DNA of 18,222 bases from JBDTME01 sp964583795 (GTDB lineage: Bacteria; Patescibacteriota; Microgenomatia; UBA1400; PJMF01), in the NCBI GenBank assembly GCA_964583795.1, contig CAZOWX010000031.1, forward strand, positions 1-18,222, given 5' to 3'. The notes under the pieces were generated by a model. That model did no database searches. It was not told the DNA's origin and saw only the letters and a list, made by a program, of their open reading frames with translations. This document shows, piece after piece, positions 6,565 through 14,900 of the stretch; the stretch's first letter is position 1; each line of letters begins with the position of its first letter. The position numbers were made by a program, and so were the translations under genes.

Positions 6565-6732
6565 TGAACAGATCTGGTGAAGTGATGAACCAGACCGATT
6601 CAGGATCTAAAGTCAGAATTGCTTGATAGAAAAGATTATAGTAATGGCTTTGAATCCTCCCTATTTTTGAGATTAATTCTTTAAAGACTACCTGATCACA
6701 GATCCTGAAACGAGTTCAGGATGACGACTTTT
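6551..6732. repeat. MITE/REP-pair-like element with 19-bp perfect terminal inverted repeats
   Basis: AAAAGTCGTCATCCTGAAC at 6551-6569 is perfectly inverted at 6714-6732. Each end forms its own hairpin: ATCCTGAA (6561-6568) with TTCAGGAT (6599-6606), including an inner TCTGGT/ACCAGA stem, and ATCCTGAA (6702-6709) with TTCAGGAT (6715-6722). The internal ~95 bp has no coding capacity. It fits two REP-like hairpins in inverted orientation or a small non-autonomous element. Confidence 0.6.
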
Positions 6733-6805
6733 GGGTCTGAACTGCTTTCGAAATAATATTCCGTTCAAAATGTTGCACTGTAGATGATTTGTGAGACTAT
6801 CGCGC

Positions 6806-6811
6806 TATAAT
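6806..6811 (+). promoter_or_regulatory. -10 box for the EamA gene, leaderless spacing
   Basis: A perfect TATAAT ends seven bases before the ATG at 6819. No consensus -35 lies at 16-18 bp. Confidence 0.55.
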
Positions 6812-6818
6812 ACCTATC

Positions 6819-7691
6819 ATGCTCTGGTTACTTTTCTCCCTTCTATCAGCCCTGAGCGAGTCGCTCAAAGACACCTTTGGGAAACTCAGCAGTGAAAAAT
6901 CCGATGAGTATACTGCTGCATTGTCACTACACCTGTTTAGTCTGATTTTTATCGTTCCCATGCTTATCTACAGTGGCATCCCAAAGATAACCACAAGCTT
7001 TTGGATCGGTAGTGCTGCATTTTTGATCATTACGCCGGTGTGGACGATTTTGTACATGAAAGCGCTTCGGATGTCTGAGTTGTCAAAGATTATTCCACTG
7101 ATGGCGTTTAATCCGCTATTTACTGCACTCTTAGCGATTGTATTTGGTCAGTCAATTCCTTCTCTTACTGGTTGGTTGGGAATTATCTTGATTGTGGTGG
7201 GTATCTACGTGATTAACGTAACTTCGCAGATGTCGCGTCGAGATTTTTTCCTCCCGATCAAAAATATTCTCTCAGACAAGGGTGCTCTGGCCATGTTAGT
7301 AGTGGCGCTGAGTTGGAGTTTTGGAGCACACTTCTCGAAGATGCGAGTTGATGGTTCGTCACCCGTTTTTTCTACTTTTTCTGGTGCGATTATTGGAATT
7401 GTGACCACTTATTTTCTAGCGTATGTGAGAAAAAAGCCAGTTCATCCCAAAGTCATTTTCCAACATAAATGGAAGTTAATGCCTATCGGAGTGTTTTACT
7501 TTTTGGCAACCGTTCTTTCCAGCTTTGCGCTGCAGTTTGGTAGTGCCACGTATGTTTTTGCTACCAAGCGCTCCAGCATCGTTGCCAGTTTGATTTCAGG
7601 CAAGTTTGTGTTTCAAGAACAAATGAATTGGTTTAAGGTGGTGGGAGCAGGATTGATTATGGGGGGGATTGTGATGTTAGCTGTAGGTTAA
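6819..7691 (+). CDS. EamA-family (DMT superfamily) transporter
   Basis: 290 aa with about ten hydrophobic helices in two related halves, typical of a complete EamA (DUF6) drug/metabolite transporter. Family-like features include the first-half end with MALRMSELSKIIPLMAFNPLF-like helix 4 and GQSIPSLTGWLGIILIVVGI (helix 5), and the second-half counterpart KRSSIVASLISGKFVFQEQM followed by a glycine-rich last helix. It would sit in the inner membrane and export or import a small metabolite; the substrate cannot be deduced. The start is fixed by the TATAAT box seven bases upstream and by the start of helix 1. Its TAA overlaps the TAA of the convergent DUF817 gene through a shared TTAA (7688-7691). 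Confidence 0.85.
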   Translation: MLWLLFSLLSALSESLKDTFGKLSSEKSDEYTAALSLHLFSLIFIVPMLIYSGIPKITTSFWIGSAAFLIITPVWTILYMKALRMSELSKIIPLMAFNPLFTALLAIVFGQSIPSLTGWLGIILIVVGIYVINVTSQMSRRDFFLPIKNILSDKGALAMLVVALSWSFGAHFSKMRVDGSSPVFSTFSGAIIGIVTTYFLAYVRKKPVHPKVIFQHKWKLMPIGVFYFLATVLSSFALQFGSATYVFATKRSSIVASLISGKFVFQEQMNWFKVVGAGLIMGGIVMLAVG

Positions 7692-8462
7692 GTACTTTTC
7701 TTCTCTCTAAAAATTCTCAGCTGAGTGACAACAACAAAGCTGACAATATACAACAAAAACCACGCGGTGATTTTACTCTCTTGCACGACATTCCAACTCA
7801 GCTTTTGATGTGGATATTGCCAAGCGCCTAAAAATGTTGAGATGTTTTCTGCAATCCAAAGAAAAAAACCTACTAACAAAAAACCCAATGCTAATGGCAT
7901 GCGACGCTCTTTCATGTAAGAAGTGAAAAAAACATTTGTTCTAAAGTAAACAATAAACACTGTTAAGACTAAGTACCATTTGAGATCGAGTCCAACATAT
8001 TTCAAGAAAAAGTGAGCATAAATTGCTATTGCTAAAGGGATAGTAATCCAAACTGATGGATAATTGATCACACGAATTTTTAAAATTCTCCAAACCTGAA
8101 CAATATAACTCGCTACGGAAGCGTACATAAAGCCACTATAGAGTGGAACTGTGGCAATTTTGAAAATTGCTGTTTCTGGATATGACCATGAGTTGATAGC
8201 TGGATGCGTTTTAAATAACTCGAAGCACAAACCGATCAAATGAAAAAGACCAATAACTTTCAATTCATCAATAGTCTCAATTCGCAACTTCCAAAAAAGA
8301 AACTGTGACAATACCATTGATACAAAAAGAAAGTCATATCGAGTTAATCCAAACGTGACGAACTTTGAAACGAACAAAAAAAAGAAAAAAAGTGACAGCC
8401 AACTTGCAAGCCAAAAGCTGCTTGATTCCAAACAAAAACAGTTCGAGAACGTTGTTTTTCAA
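7688..8462 (-). CDS. DUF817 (YoaT-like) integral membrane protein with an apparent frameshift near the N-terminus
   Basis: The main frame (TTG at 8431) gives 247 aa with about eight TM helices and hallmark blocks of DUF817: LTRYDFLF, RIETIDELKVIGLFHLIGL, SWSYPE, VPLYSGFMYASVASYI and FLWIAENISTFLGAWQYP. Its first ~20 residues do not look like the family. A second frame starting at a TTG at 8462 gives LELFLFGIKQLLACKLAVTF, which does match the usual N-terminus (E-L-x-L-F-G-x-K-Q-x-x-A-C). The two frames join if one T is removed from the T8 (8383-8376) or the T7 (8391-8385) run, giving a 257-aa protein. A TGG-TATAAT extended -10 ends eight bases before the 8462 TTG. Function is unknown in the family. 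The indel may be a sequencing error, a real mutation, or a slippage site. Confidence 0.8.
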
Positions 8463-8470
8463 GATACTGT

Positions 8471-8479
8471 ATTATACCA
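8471..8479 (-). promoter_or_regulatory. Extended -10 for the DUF817 gene
   Basis: TGG plus TATAAT on the minus strand, ending eight bases before the TTG at 8462. This supports 8462, not 8431, as the original start. Confidence 0.5.
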
Positions 8480-8506
8480 AGTGCGTTATCAACAAATACG
8501 ATCACA

Positions 8507-9772
8507 CTATTCTAGCTCTGTCCCGCCCCATTCGATCACCGAAAATCCAGTGCGCTCAAATGGTTCTAGAGTTTGAGGCTGAACAACTACTTTTTCTTTT
8601 AAAGGTTTAAAGACCATAAACACTCGTTGCATTGAATCTGGCTGGGGAAAAATCTCCAAAGGAGCTTGCCTGGTATACTCATCCGTAGCGAAGTGAATCA
8701 AATTGTAAGGGTTATATTCCATTTTTGGTAACCAATACACAATAAATTCGTTATACTCTTTTGGAGTAAGACCAAGCTGCTTTAAGGATTGTTTCAAGAA
8801 TTGCTCTGTTTCACTGCCTTTGACCACAAAGCCTTTGCTCAAATCGTACCGAGCTTGATCATTTATTCCTTCCCAGAAGAGATACGAATACTCTTCATGA
8901 TCAGATGTATTGGTGAGTGTCCCGTCTGTTTTGGCGATGACTTGCCAGCCACCAATGCTATCGCTATACCGAGGATATGTGCTGGTAAGTATGCCTTGGT
9001 ACTTGAGTTTAACAGTCACCTGTTGCTCAGTTTGGGGGTAAAGATAAATAACTGGCTTTGCAGTGACTGGAAGTGCTGGCAATGAAACAGTAGCTTGGCC
9101 AAGATCTTTACTTGACATAACAATGTCTAAGAAATCGCCGATCTCAGCAGTCGAGTATTTTTCATTATCTGAATAGAGTGTGAGGTATACTTTGCGATTT
9201 TTCCCCTCAAATTGGGCACTGAGAAAAACCTTTTCTCTGGTTGTGTCGTATCCAGAAAATACTCTGATATTATCTGGTAAGGCGAAAAGAAAAAAACGAT
9301 GTTCGCAATCATCAGTTCCAGCTTGACACTCAAACACACTTAACTGACTGGCTTCGATCAAAAGCAGATTGTTATTTTCAGTATTTACCAGTGCATTTTG
9401 TTCAGCTGAGAACTGCCACTCAGAGGGTAAGCTCATCGAGATATTAAATTGTTCATCGGTATATTCTTTGAGGGTGTTTTTTCGTGGGAATGTGTCAAGA
9501 AAGTCTTGTAATTTGCTCAAATTTTTTATTTTGGGTGGGCTTTGAAGTTCAGCGAGCTGGTTTTGCAAGATATCAACTTTGTGAAGCTCCTGATTCCGAG
9601 CATTCTTGAGCTGTAGTAACTCGGTTGCTGTTGAGTTGAGCTTCACATACTGAAATGATGTAACACTAGCGAGCACAACTAAACCAATTCCCATCAGAGT
9701 TAATTGGAGTGAAGGCTTTTGGTGTGTTTTTTGAGTAAGTGATGAAGTTAGAGGTGTGTTATTTGCTTCCAT
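8507..9772 (-). CDS. Conserved membrane-anchored protein with C-terminal KPVIYLYP domain
   Basis: 421 aa. A cytoplasmic tail (1-19) and one TM helix (about 21-43) are followed by a short coiled-coil-like stretch (about 47-78). A variable extracytoplasmic domain (about 100-225) with two nearby cysteines (149, 156) comes next, then a strongly conserved-looking C-terminal domain from KPVIYLYP (239-246) through EYSYLFWEG (294-302), DLSKGFVVKG (310-319), GLTPKEYNEFIVYWLPKME (334-352) and VIEWGG (412-417). I recall near-identical C-terminal domains in many uncultured bacteria and some Firmicutes and archaea, but no assigned function. Orientation places the domain outside the membrane. The ATG is preceded by a TATACT box ending seven bases before it. 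Confidence 0.75.
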   Translation of the reverse strand: MEANNTPLTSSLTQKTHQKPSLQLTLMGIGLVVLASVTSFQYVKLNSTATELLQLKNARNQELHKVDILQNQLAELQSPPKIKNLSKLQDFLDTFPRKNTLKEYTDEQFNISMSLPSEWQFSAEQNALVNTENNNLLLIEASQLSVFECQAGTDDCEHRFFLFALPDNIRVFSGYDTTREKVFLSAQFEGKNRKVYLTLYSDNEKYSTAEIGDFLDIVMSSKDLGQATVSLPALPVTAKPVIYLYPQTEQQVTVKLKYQGILTSTYPRYSDSIGGWQVIAKTDGTLTNTSDHEEYSYLFWEGINDQARYDLSKGFVVKGSETEQFLKQSLKQLGLTPKEYNEFIVYWLPKMEYNPYNLIHFATDEYTRQAPLEIFPQPDSMQRVFMVFKPLKEKVVVQPQTLEPFERTGFSVIEWGGTELE

Positions 9773-9778
9773 ACAATG

Positions 9779-9807
9779 AGTATAGAGAAGATTGTGTAGA
9801 CAAACAA
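9779..9807 (-). promoter_or_regulatory. Promoter for the 8507-9772 gene, leaderless spacing
   Basis: On the minus strand TTGTTT (9807-9802), a 17-bp spacer and TATACT (9784-9779). Six bases separate the -10 from the ATG at 9772. Confidence 0.55.
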
Positions 9808-9893
9808 TGCGAGTGAGAATTTAGATAAGTCGGTTGTTGCTGAAAAACAAAGCCAGTGTCGGATTTCAGCTGTTTCTCAAGTAGGTGACTTCA

Positions 9894-10487
9894 TCAATTT
9901 ACTTGAGTAGATCCTAAAATTTCATTCACTATTTTTAAATAGGCTAAATAGACATCAGCAAAAGCAAAACAATCTTGATATGATTGCAGCGATTCTAAAT
10001 CATTTTGATTGAAAAGTTCTGTGAGTTCTTTTCCAAAATGAACGTAGGCCAGATACAAAATTCCCAAATGGAGTGGGCCTGGTTGTACTCTATATGAAGG
10101 GTCTTGTTTTGCAAGTTCAGCCATGTCTCTGCAAAAAAAGGCGTATGCTTCTTCAGCCTTGGGTATAAGATTGGGGTGTCCGACCATTTCACTTGGATAG
10201 ACTAGGATTTCGTTCAAAATAGTTTGAACCAGTGAGAAATAGGTCGAATATACATGGGCAAAAGCAAAACGGTCTTGATATGATTGCAGTAAATCTAAAT
10301 CTTTTTGACTGAAAAGTTTTGAGAGTTCTCTCCCAAAACTGACGAAGGCAATGTACAAGATTCCTAAATGATGTGCTCCAGGTTGCACTCTATCTGAAGG
10401 GTCTGGTTTTTCAAGTTCGCTCATACTTCTGCAGAAAAAGGCGTAGGCTTCTTTTGCTGAAGATATGAGATTGTGCTGTTTAGCCAT
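9894..10487 (-). CDS. Protein made of two tandem ~90-aa repeats, unknown function
   Basis: 197 aa from the ATG at 10487. The frame is open 30 codons further upstream, but a TATAAT ends seven bases before this ATG and the upstream part is low-complexity. The chain is two copies of one unit: EAYAFFCRxMxELxxxDPSxRVQPGxxHLGILYxAxVxFG followed by ELxxLFxQxDLxxLQSYQDxFAFAxVYxxYxxxVxxIL. The copies are offset by exactly 300 bp in the DNA and about 80 percent identical over 180 compared bases, so the duplication is recent or kept similar. The unit is helical in character with conserved His, Cys and Tyr; I recognise no family. It ends in TGA. No signal peptide is seen in the short form. Confidence 0.65.
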   Translation of the reverse strand: MAKQHNLISSAKEAYAFFCRSMSELEKPDPSDRVQPGAHHLGILYIAFVSFGRELSKLFSQKDLDLLQSYQDRFAFAHVYSTYFSLVQTILNEILVYPSEMVGHPNLIPKAEEAYAFFCRDMAELAKQDPSYRVQPGPLHLGILYLAYVHFGKELTELFNQNDLESLQSYQDCFAFADVYLAYLKIVNEILGSTQVN

Positions 10488-10494
10488 CTTATTG

Positions 10495-10500
10495 ATTATA
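10495..10500 (-). promoter_or_regulatory. -10 box for the tandem-repeat protein, leaderless spacing
   Basis: A perfect TATAAT on the minus strand, ending seven bases before the ATG at 10487. No clear -35 in the AT-rich upstream sequence. Confidence 0.5.
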
Positions 10501-10705
10501 TTTTTTATTTGAGAAATTATACAAAGAAAGAATAGATAATCAACTTTTTGAAAGAGTGACTTTCTTGATGAAAGCAAAAAAATTACACTATGGAGTCTTT
10601 GACGCAGCCAAAAGTATAAGAGTTCTGGTTCAGTGAGCGGTATTTATACTAAAAAGTGCCCGGATTTTAAATCGATGTTCCCGTATTTTTATAGGTAACT
10701 ATTGA

Positions 10706-11144
10706 TTACAGCTCTAGCAGTTGCTGTTGCCAACCAGTCAACTCAAAGCCGAATTGGCGATACCACTTAAAAGAGTTTAAGGCGATGTGAGAGTCTAAGC
10801 GTATACCGGTCATGCCACTCTTTTTTGCATAATCAATAAACCAATTTAAAAACAGCTTTCCAATTCCTAAACCTTGCTTATCCTTTTTAACCACAATGGT
10901 ATGCAAAAAAATTTCCTTACCCCGATCGTATTCACATGGATAGGCTAAGATTCCTCCTATCACAGTATTATTTTCTTCAATAACAAAAGAGTGTTTATTG
11001 TTAAAGTCGTCGCTTAAATGATTCAGCATACGCTCTTTTATCCAGTGTAAACCAGAATTCGGTACTGCAAACTCTTCTGTGAGCTATAGGTACCAGATCG
11101 TCTCACGTCATTTTTCGAATAGAAATGGTTGGGGTTAAGTGCAT
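10706..11144 (-). pseudogene. GNAT-family N-acetyltransferase, broken 5' end
   Basis: The longest intact frame (ATG at 11029, 107 aa) has the GNAT core: VIGGILAYP, then motif A IVVKKDKQGLGIGKLFLNWF with the Q-x-x-G-I-G-x acetyl-CoA loop, then SFKWYRQFGFELTGW. It lacks the first strand and helix of the fold. Those are found upstream: an ATG at 11144 with TATAAT six bases before it encodes MHLTPTISIRKMT, then an in-frame TGA, then DDLVPIA. A shift into the downstream frame follows, giving LTEEFAVPNSGLHWIKER and joining the intact part without another stop. Together these would make a normal ~146-aa GNAT. So the gene carries one nonsense codon and one frameshift near 11083. The short form could still be translated but would probably be non-functional. 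The substrate is unknown. Confidence 0.7.
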
Positions 11145-11150
11145 GAGTTG

Positions 11151-11156
11151 ATTATA
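11151..11156 (-). promoter_or_regulatory. -10 box for the original GNAT start, leaderless spacing
   Basis: TATAAT on the minus strand, six bases before the ATG at 11144. It marks the ancestral start of the now broken gene. Confidence 0.5.
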
Positions 11157-11203
11157 CATCCAGAAATACGAAGCTTTTTACAAATAAAATTGTTGGCTTG
11201 GAG

Positions 11204-11440
11204 TTAAATTAAATGTTTGTTGCGAAAAGCAAAACCGGAGCTGGATTTAAGATATTTCTCAAACGCAAGAGCTTTACTTTTTGAAGTGAATGCACAGTAA
11301 AACACGAGTTTTACTGGTTGGAATTTACTTGTTTGTTTCACTTCGCCATTTACATGGGCTTTAACTCGATTTTGTAGATTACTTGAATAGCCAGTGTAGT
11401 AGTGATTGTTATTTAATTGAAGGATGTAGGTATAAAACAT
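11204..11440 (-). CDS. GIY-YIG domain protein (UPF0213/YhbQ-like size)
   Basis: 78 aa, a stand-alone GIY-YIG fold. FYTYILQ at the N-terminus supplies the first motif (Y-T-Y-I in place of G-I-Y), YYTGYSSNLQNRVKAH supplies the second (Y-T-G with the catalytic Arg about ten residues on), and FEKYLKSSSGFAFRNKHL supplies the conserved Glu and the basic C-terminal helix. Chains of 75-100 aa of this kind are common in small genomes and are thought to act as structure-specific or repair nucleases, but the substrate is not known. No ribosome binding site and no clear -10 lie before the ATG at 11440. It is the last host-like gene before the mobile segment. Confidence 0.8.
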   Translation of the reverse strand: MFYTYILQLNNNHYYTGYSSNLQNRVKAHVNGEVKQTSKFQPVKLVFYCAFTSKSKALAFEKYLKSSSGFAFRNKHLI

Positions 11441-11918
11441 TTGATGCGAGAGATTGACTTGATTGGGCAGAAGGGATAGAAAAATTTATTTTGAGAGTAA
11501 CTTTGCTTTATATGAAGTCCCACTACGCTTACGCTTCGGCGGGACACACTTTGCGATGACTTTTTAATTTGGACAGATGAATAAGTATTGTGGCCGTGCC
11601 ACGCGAAGCCCCGCAACGCGGGGCGAAGTGTGGAGATGAGGGGCGAAAAGTGGAACCATTTTACCTCTTGGCTATTCAAGTGGAGTGATGTATTAGATAG
11701 AAGTGCTTACTTGAGTGATATCCTAAGTAAAAGTAACTATGTTTACTCACAAGTGGGTATGTGATTATCGTTGTAAATCATTAATCAATCTGTCATATTT
11801 GATATAGGTGGTATAGTGTGATGATATCACTGTCTTATTTATAACAAAGTCTTTATGTGTAATTATTTGAATAAAAGCTGATTAGAAAAATTTTGTATAT
11901 ATGAAAATATAGAAAAAC
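11441..11918. other. Intergenic region at the junction between host genes and the acquired segment
   Basis: No gene is supported; the open frame on the minus strand at 11413-11679 crosses G/C hairpins and has no family features. It contains a TCCCACT...GGGACACA motif (11517-11548), a strong hairpin GCCCCGC-AAC-GCGGGGC (11608-11624) and a 5-bp dyad GTGAT-GAT-ATCAC (11818-11830). From about 11670 the sequence turns A+T-rich and leads into the restriction gene. A left boundary of the mobile segment may lie here, but no attachment site could be identified. Confidence 0.5.
11608..11624. repeat. G/C-rich hairpin
   Basis: GCCCCGC and GCGGGGC separated by AAC, a perfect 7-bp stem, with CCAC/GTGG able to pair outside it. 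There is no T run on either side, so it is not an obvious terminator. Confidence 0.5.
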
Positions 11919-14900
11919 ATGACCAATATAAGAAATTTCATCAAAGCAATTGGATTTGTCTTAAAAGACGGTGAAAGTGGTGTTTGGCATAAAAAATACC
12001 CTATTCATGGTGACTACGAGATTTTAGTTAAACTCAGAGACAATTTAAAAGATTCAAAGATTGAATGGGGAGATAAAATAAAAACAGACCGTCAAAGTAC
12101 CTCAAACTTTTCTCAGGATGAGACAAGAGTTGTTTTAGAGTGTGTGAATAGATTGCTTGAAAAAGGATATAAGCCTGAAATCCTTATTTTAGAAAAAGAA
12201 TGGAAACTCGGACATAAAGGCAAAGGTTTTCTTGATATTCAAGTATTGGATGAAGAAGGCAAAAGTTTTTTGATGATTGAATGTAAAACTCATGGTAAAG
12301 AATATGACAAAGCCAAAAAAGAGACTGAAAAAGACGGTGGTCAATTATTCAGTTATTTTATACAAGAGCGAAACACTCAATTCATTTGTTTATATGCTTC
12401 TATTTTAGAAAATAGCAAAATAAAAGTTTTTAGTGATATTGTTGTCATTAATAAGGAAATAAGAAGTGCAGAAAACAGCCAAGAGGCTTTTGAAGCGTGG
12501 AAGCCTCAAATATGGGAGAAAAAAGGAATTTTTAGCAAAGATGACAAGCCATACCAAGTTGAATTTAAAGGCATTATAAAAAAGGAACTTCGACCTCTGA
12601 CGAAAGAAGATGGCGGAAATATTTATAATAAATTTGCTGAAATACTGAGAAAAAACGTTATTTCAGATAAAACAAACGCTTTTAATAAAATATTCAATTT
12701 GTTTCTTTGTAAGATTGTGGATGAGTTTGAAAGGAATGAGAATGACGAGCTTCGATTTCAATGGAAAGAAGGAGAGGAAAATGAAGATGTATTGCTTCGG
12801 CTCAATGATTTGTATAAAAGAGGGATGGAGCTTTATTTGGATTTGAGGATCGAAGCGGTATCTGAGGAGGAGTTGAGAAAAGAGCTTGATTTAACAGGCA
12901 ATAAAGAAAAAATTAAACAGCTGTTTATTAGACAAAAGCTTTATTCAGGCAATGAGTTTGCCTTCAAAGAGATCTTTGACAAGAAAACTTTTGATGAAAA
13001 TTGTATTGTGGTAAAAGAAGTGGTCAAACTGCTTGAAGAGTACAGAATTAAATATTCAACAAAACAGCAATTTTTAGGGGATTTCTTTGAAAATCTTTTA
13101 AATACAGGTATCAAACAAGAATCGGGGCAATTTTTCACTCCAATTCCAATTGCTCAATTTATATGTAAATCAATTCCTATCAAACAAATCATTGAACAAA
13201 AGAATAACAAAGCAGAGCCTTATTTTTTGCCTTATTTGATTGATTATGCCTCTGGAAGTGGTCATTTTCTTACTGAGGCCATGGAGGAAATTGATAATCA
13301 TATTAAAAACATTGAAGAAAACTGGATAAAATGCGGATTGAAACATAAAAAAGAATTCTTAAAAAATAAAGAAAATTTTGACTGGGCGAGTGAATATATT
13401 TATGGAATTGAAAAAGATTACAGACTCGCCAAAACAACTAAAATAAGCACGTTTTTGAATGGCGATGGCGATGCAAATGTGATTTGTGGGGATGGACTTG
13501 ATCATTTTAAAAAAAGTGTGGAATACAAAAAAAAGCTCACTGAAATTAAGGAAGAAAGAGACAATAAACAGTTTGATGTTGTGATTGCCAACCCCCCTTA
13601 CTCGGTGGATGGCTTTAAAAATACTTTGAAGCATGGAAAAGAAGCTTTTGAGCTTTACCCTTACTTTACAGATCAAAGCAGTGAAATTGAGTGTTTGTTT
13701 GTTGAGCGAGCTAAACAACTACTCAAAGATGGAGGTGTGGCAGGAATTATTTTGCCAATCAGTATTTTATCAAATGGGAAAATACACCTGAAAGCTAGAG
13801 AAATATTACTCAAATATTTTGAGATTAAAGCGATTATCGAATTTGGCTCAAATACTTTCATGGCAACGGGAACGAAAACCGCCACGGTATTTTTACGAAG
13901 GCGAGCTAATAATGAATGGAAAATAATCGAGTCGCTTGTGAATGAGTTTTTTGTGAACTTTAAAGATGTAACTGTCAACGGAATAGAAAACGCTTTTTCA
14001 AAGTATGTGAAATATGTATTTGAAGATTTAGAGCTAAAAGATTACATGAATTTATTTAATGATGAGCCAAGCGAAAAGATATTTAATCATGGGATTTTCA
14101 AGGAATACAAAGGGCATTTTAAAAAGCTTAATGGTGATACACTGATCGAAGCCATAAAAGAAACAGAAAAAGAAAAGATGCTTTATTTTATACTTACTTT
14201 TGATCAAGATTTTGTATTGGTTAAATCGCCAAGTGATAGCAGTGAAGAAAAAGAGTTTTTAGGCTATGAATTTAGTACAAGGAGAGGGCATGAAGGGATT
14301 AAGATTTATAAAGATGCGAAAGAAAAAAACCTTACAAAGCTTTACAATGCTGAATTTGAGCAATTGTATGATAAAAACAAAGTCAATTCATACATTTTGA
14401 GAGCTTTTGAGGGTGAAAACATACCAGAGCCAAGCGAAGAGCTTAAAGGTGTCCTACAGGTCCAGAAAATTCATGAGTCGCTTGATTTTGACAGAGTAAA
14501 CTTTGAAAAGAAGATAACGACAACCTTTAAAAAAAAACGAAATTTTCAGACTGAATATAAACTAATAAAACTCCAGGAATTAGTCGAAAAAGGAGAACTG
14601 CAATATATTTCAGGAGTTACTTTTGATAAAAAAGATCAAGTTTCAAAAGAAACTAAAAACAGGGTTTTGACAGCTTCGAATATTGATTTAGAAACAAGAA
14701 GTTTAAAACTTGATGAAAAACTTTTTGTTGATGAAAAAAAAGAATTTGCAAGAGAAAAGGCATTGAAAAAAAATGATATTTTTCTTTGTACTTCAAGCGG
14801 AAGCATTAAGCATTTAGGGAAAAGTACTTTTATAAAAGAAGATTTAGGGATTTATTTTGGCGGTTTTTGTGGATGTTTAAGGGCTTCAAATGAAACTTTA

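Larger units (their letters stand above)
5894..6818. other. Long intergenic region with a cluster of hairpin repeats
   Basis: No open frame of credible size or composition is found on either strand across about 925 bases. From 5894 to 6170 there is the tRNA promoter, its palindrome (5911-5926) and a GC-richer motif at 6057-6087 that recurs in altered form at 11517-11548. From 6180 to 6732 there are at least three units of the CGTCATCC...GGAT repeat family, detailed separately. The last 85 bases hold the -10 box of the EamA gene. Confidence 0.6.

Noticed and set aside
6180..6732. CRISPR array
   Set aside because: The direct repeat has only two copies, 201 bp apart, with long unequal spacers, hairpin feet and no cas genes nearby.
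6773..6778. TTGCAC as -35 for the EamA promoter
   Set aside because: It is 27 bp from the TATAAT, too far for sigma70-type spacing.
10488..10577. N-terminal extension of the tandem-repeat protein from 10577
   Set aside because: It would be translated across the TATAAT box that sits seven bases before ATG 10487, and its sequence is not part of the repeated unit.
11103..11107. TGA read as glycine (alternative code 25 of Gracilibacteria/Absconditabacteria)
   Set aside because: Other genes here end cleanly, one of them in TGA at 9894-9896, glycine is written GGN throughout, and the GNAT gene also has a frameshift, so decay is simpler.
11413..11679. 88-aa open frame on the minus strand
   Set aside because: It runs across the G/C hairpins, overlaps the GIY-YIG start, has no promoter and has a composition unlike the neighbouring proteins.
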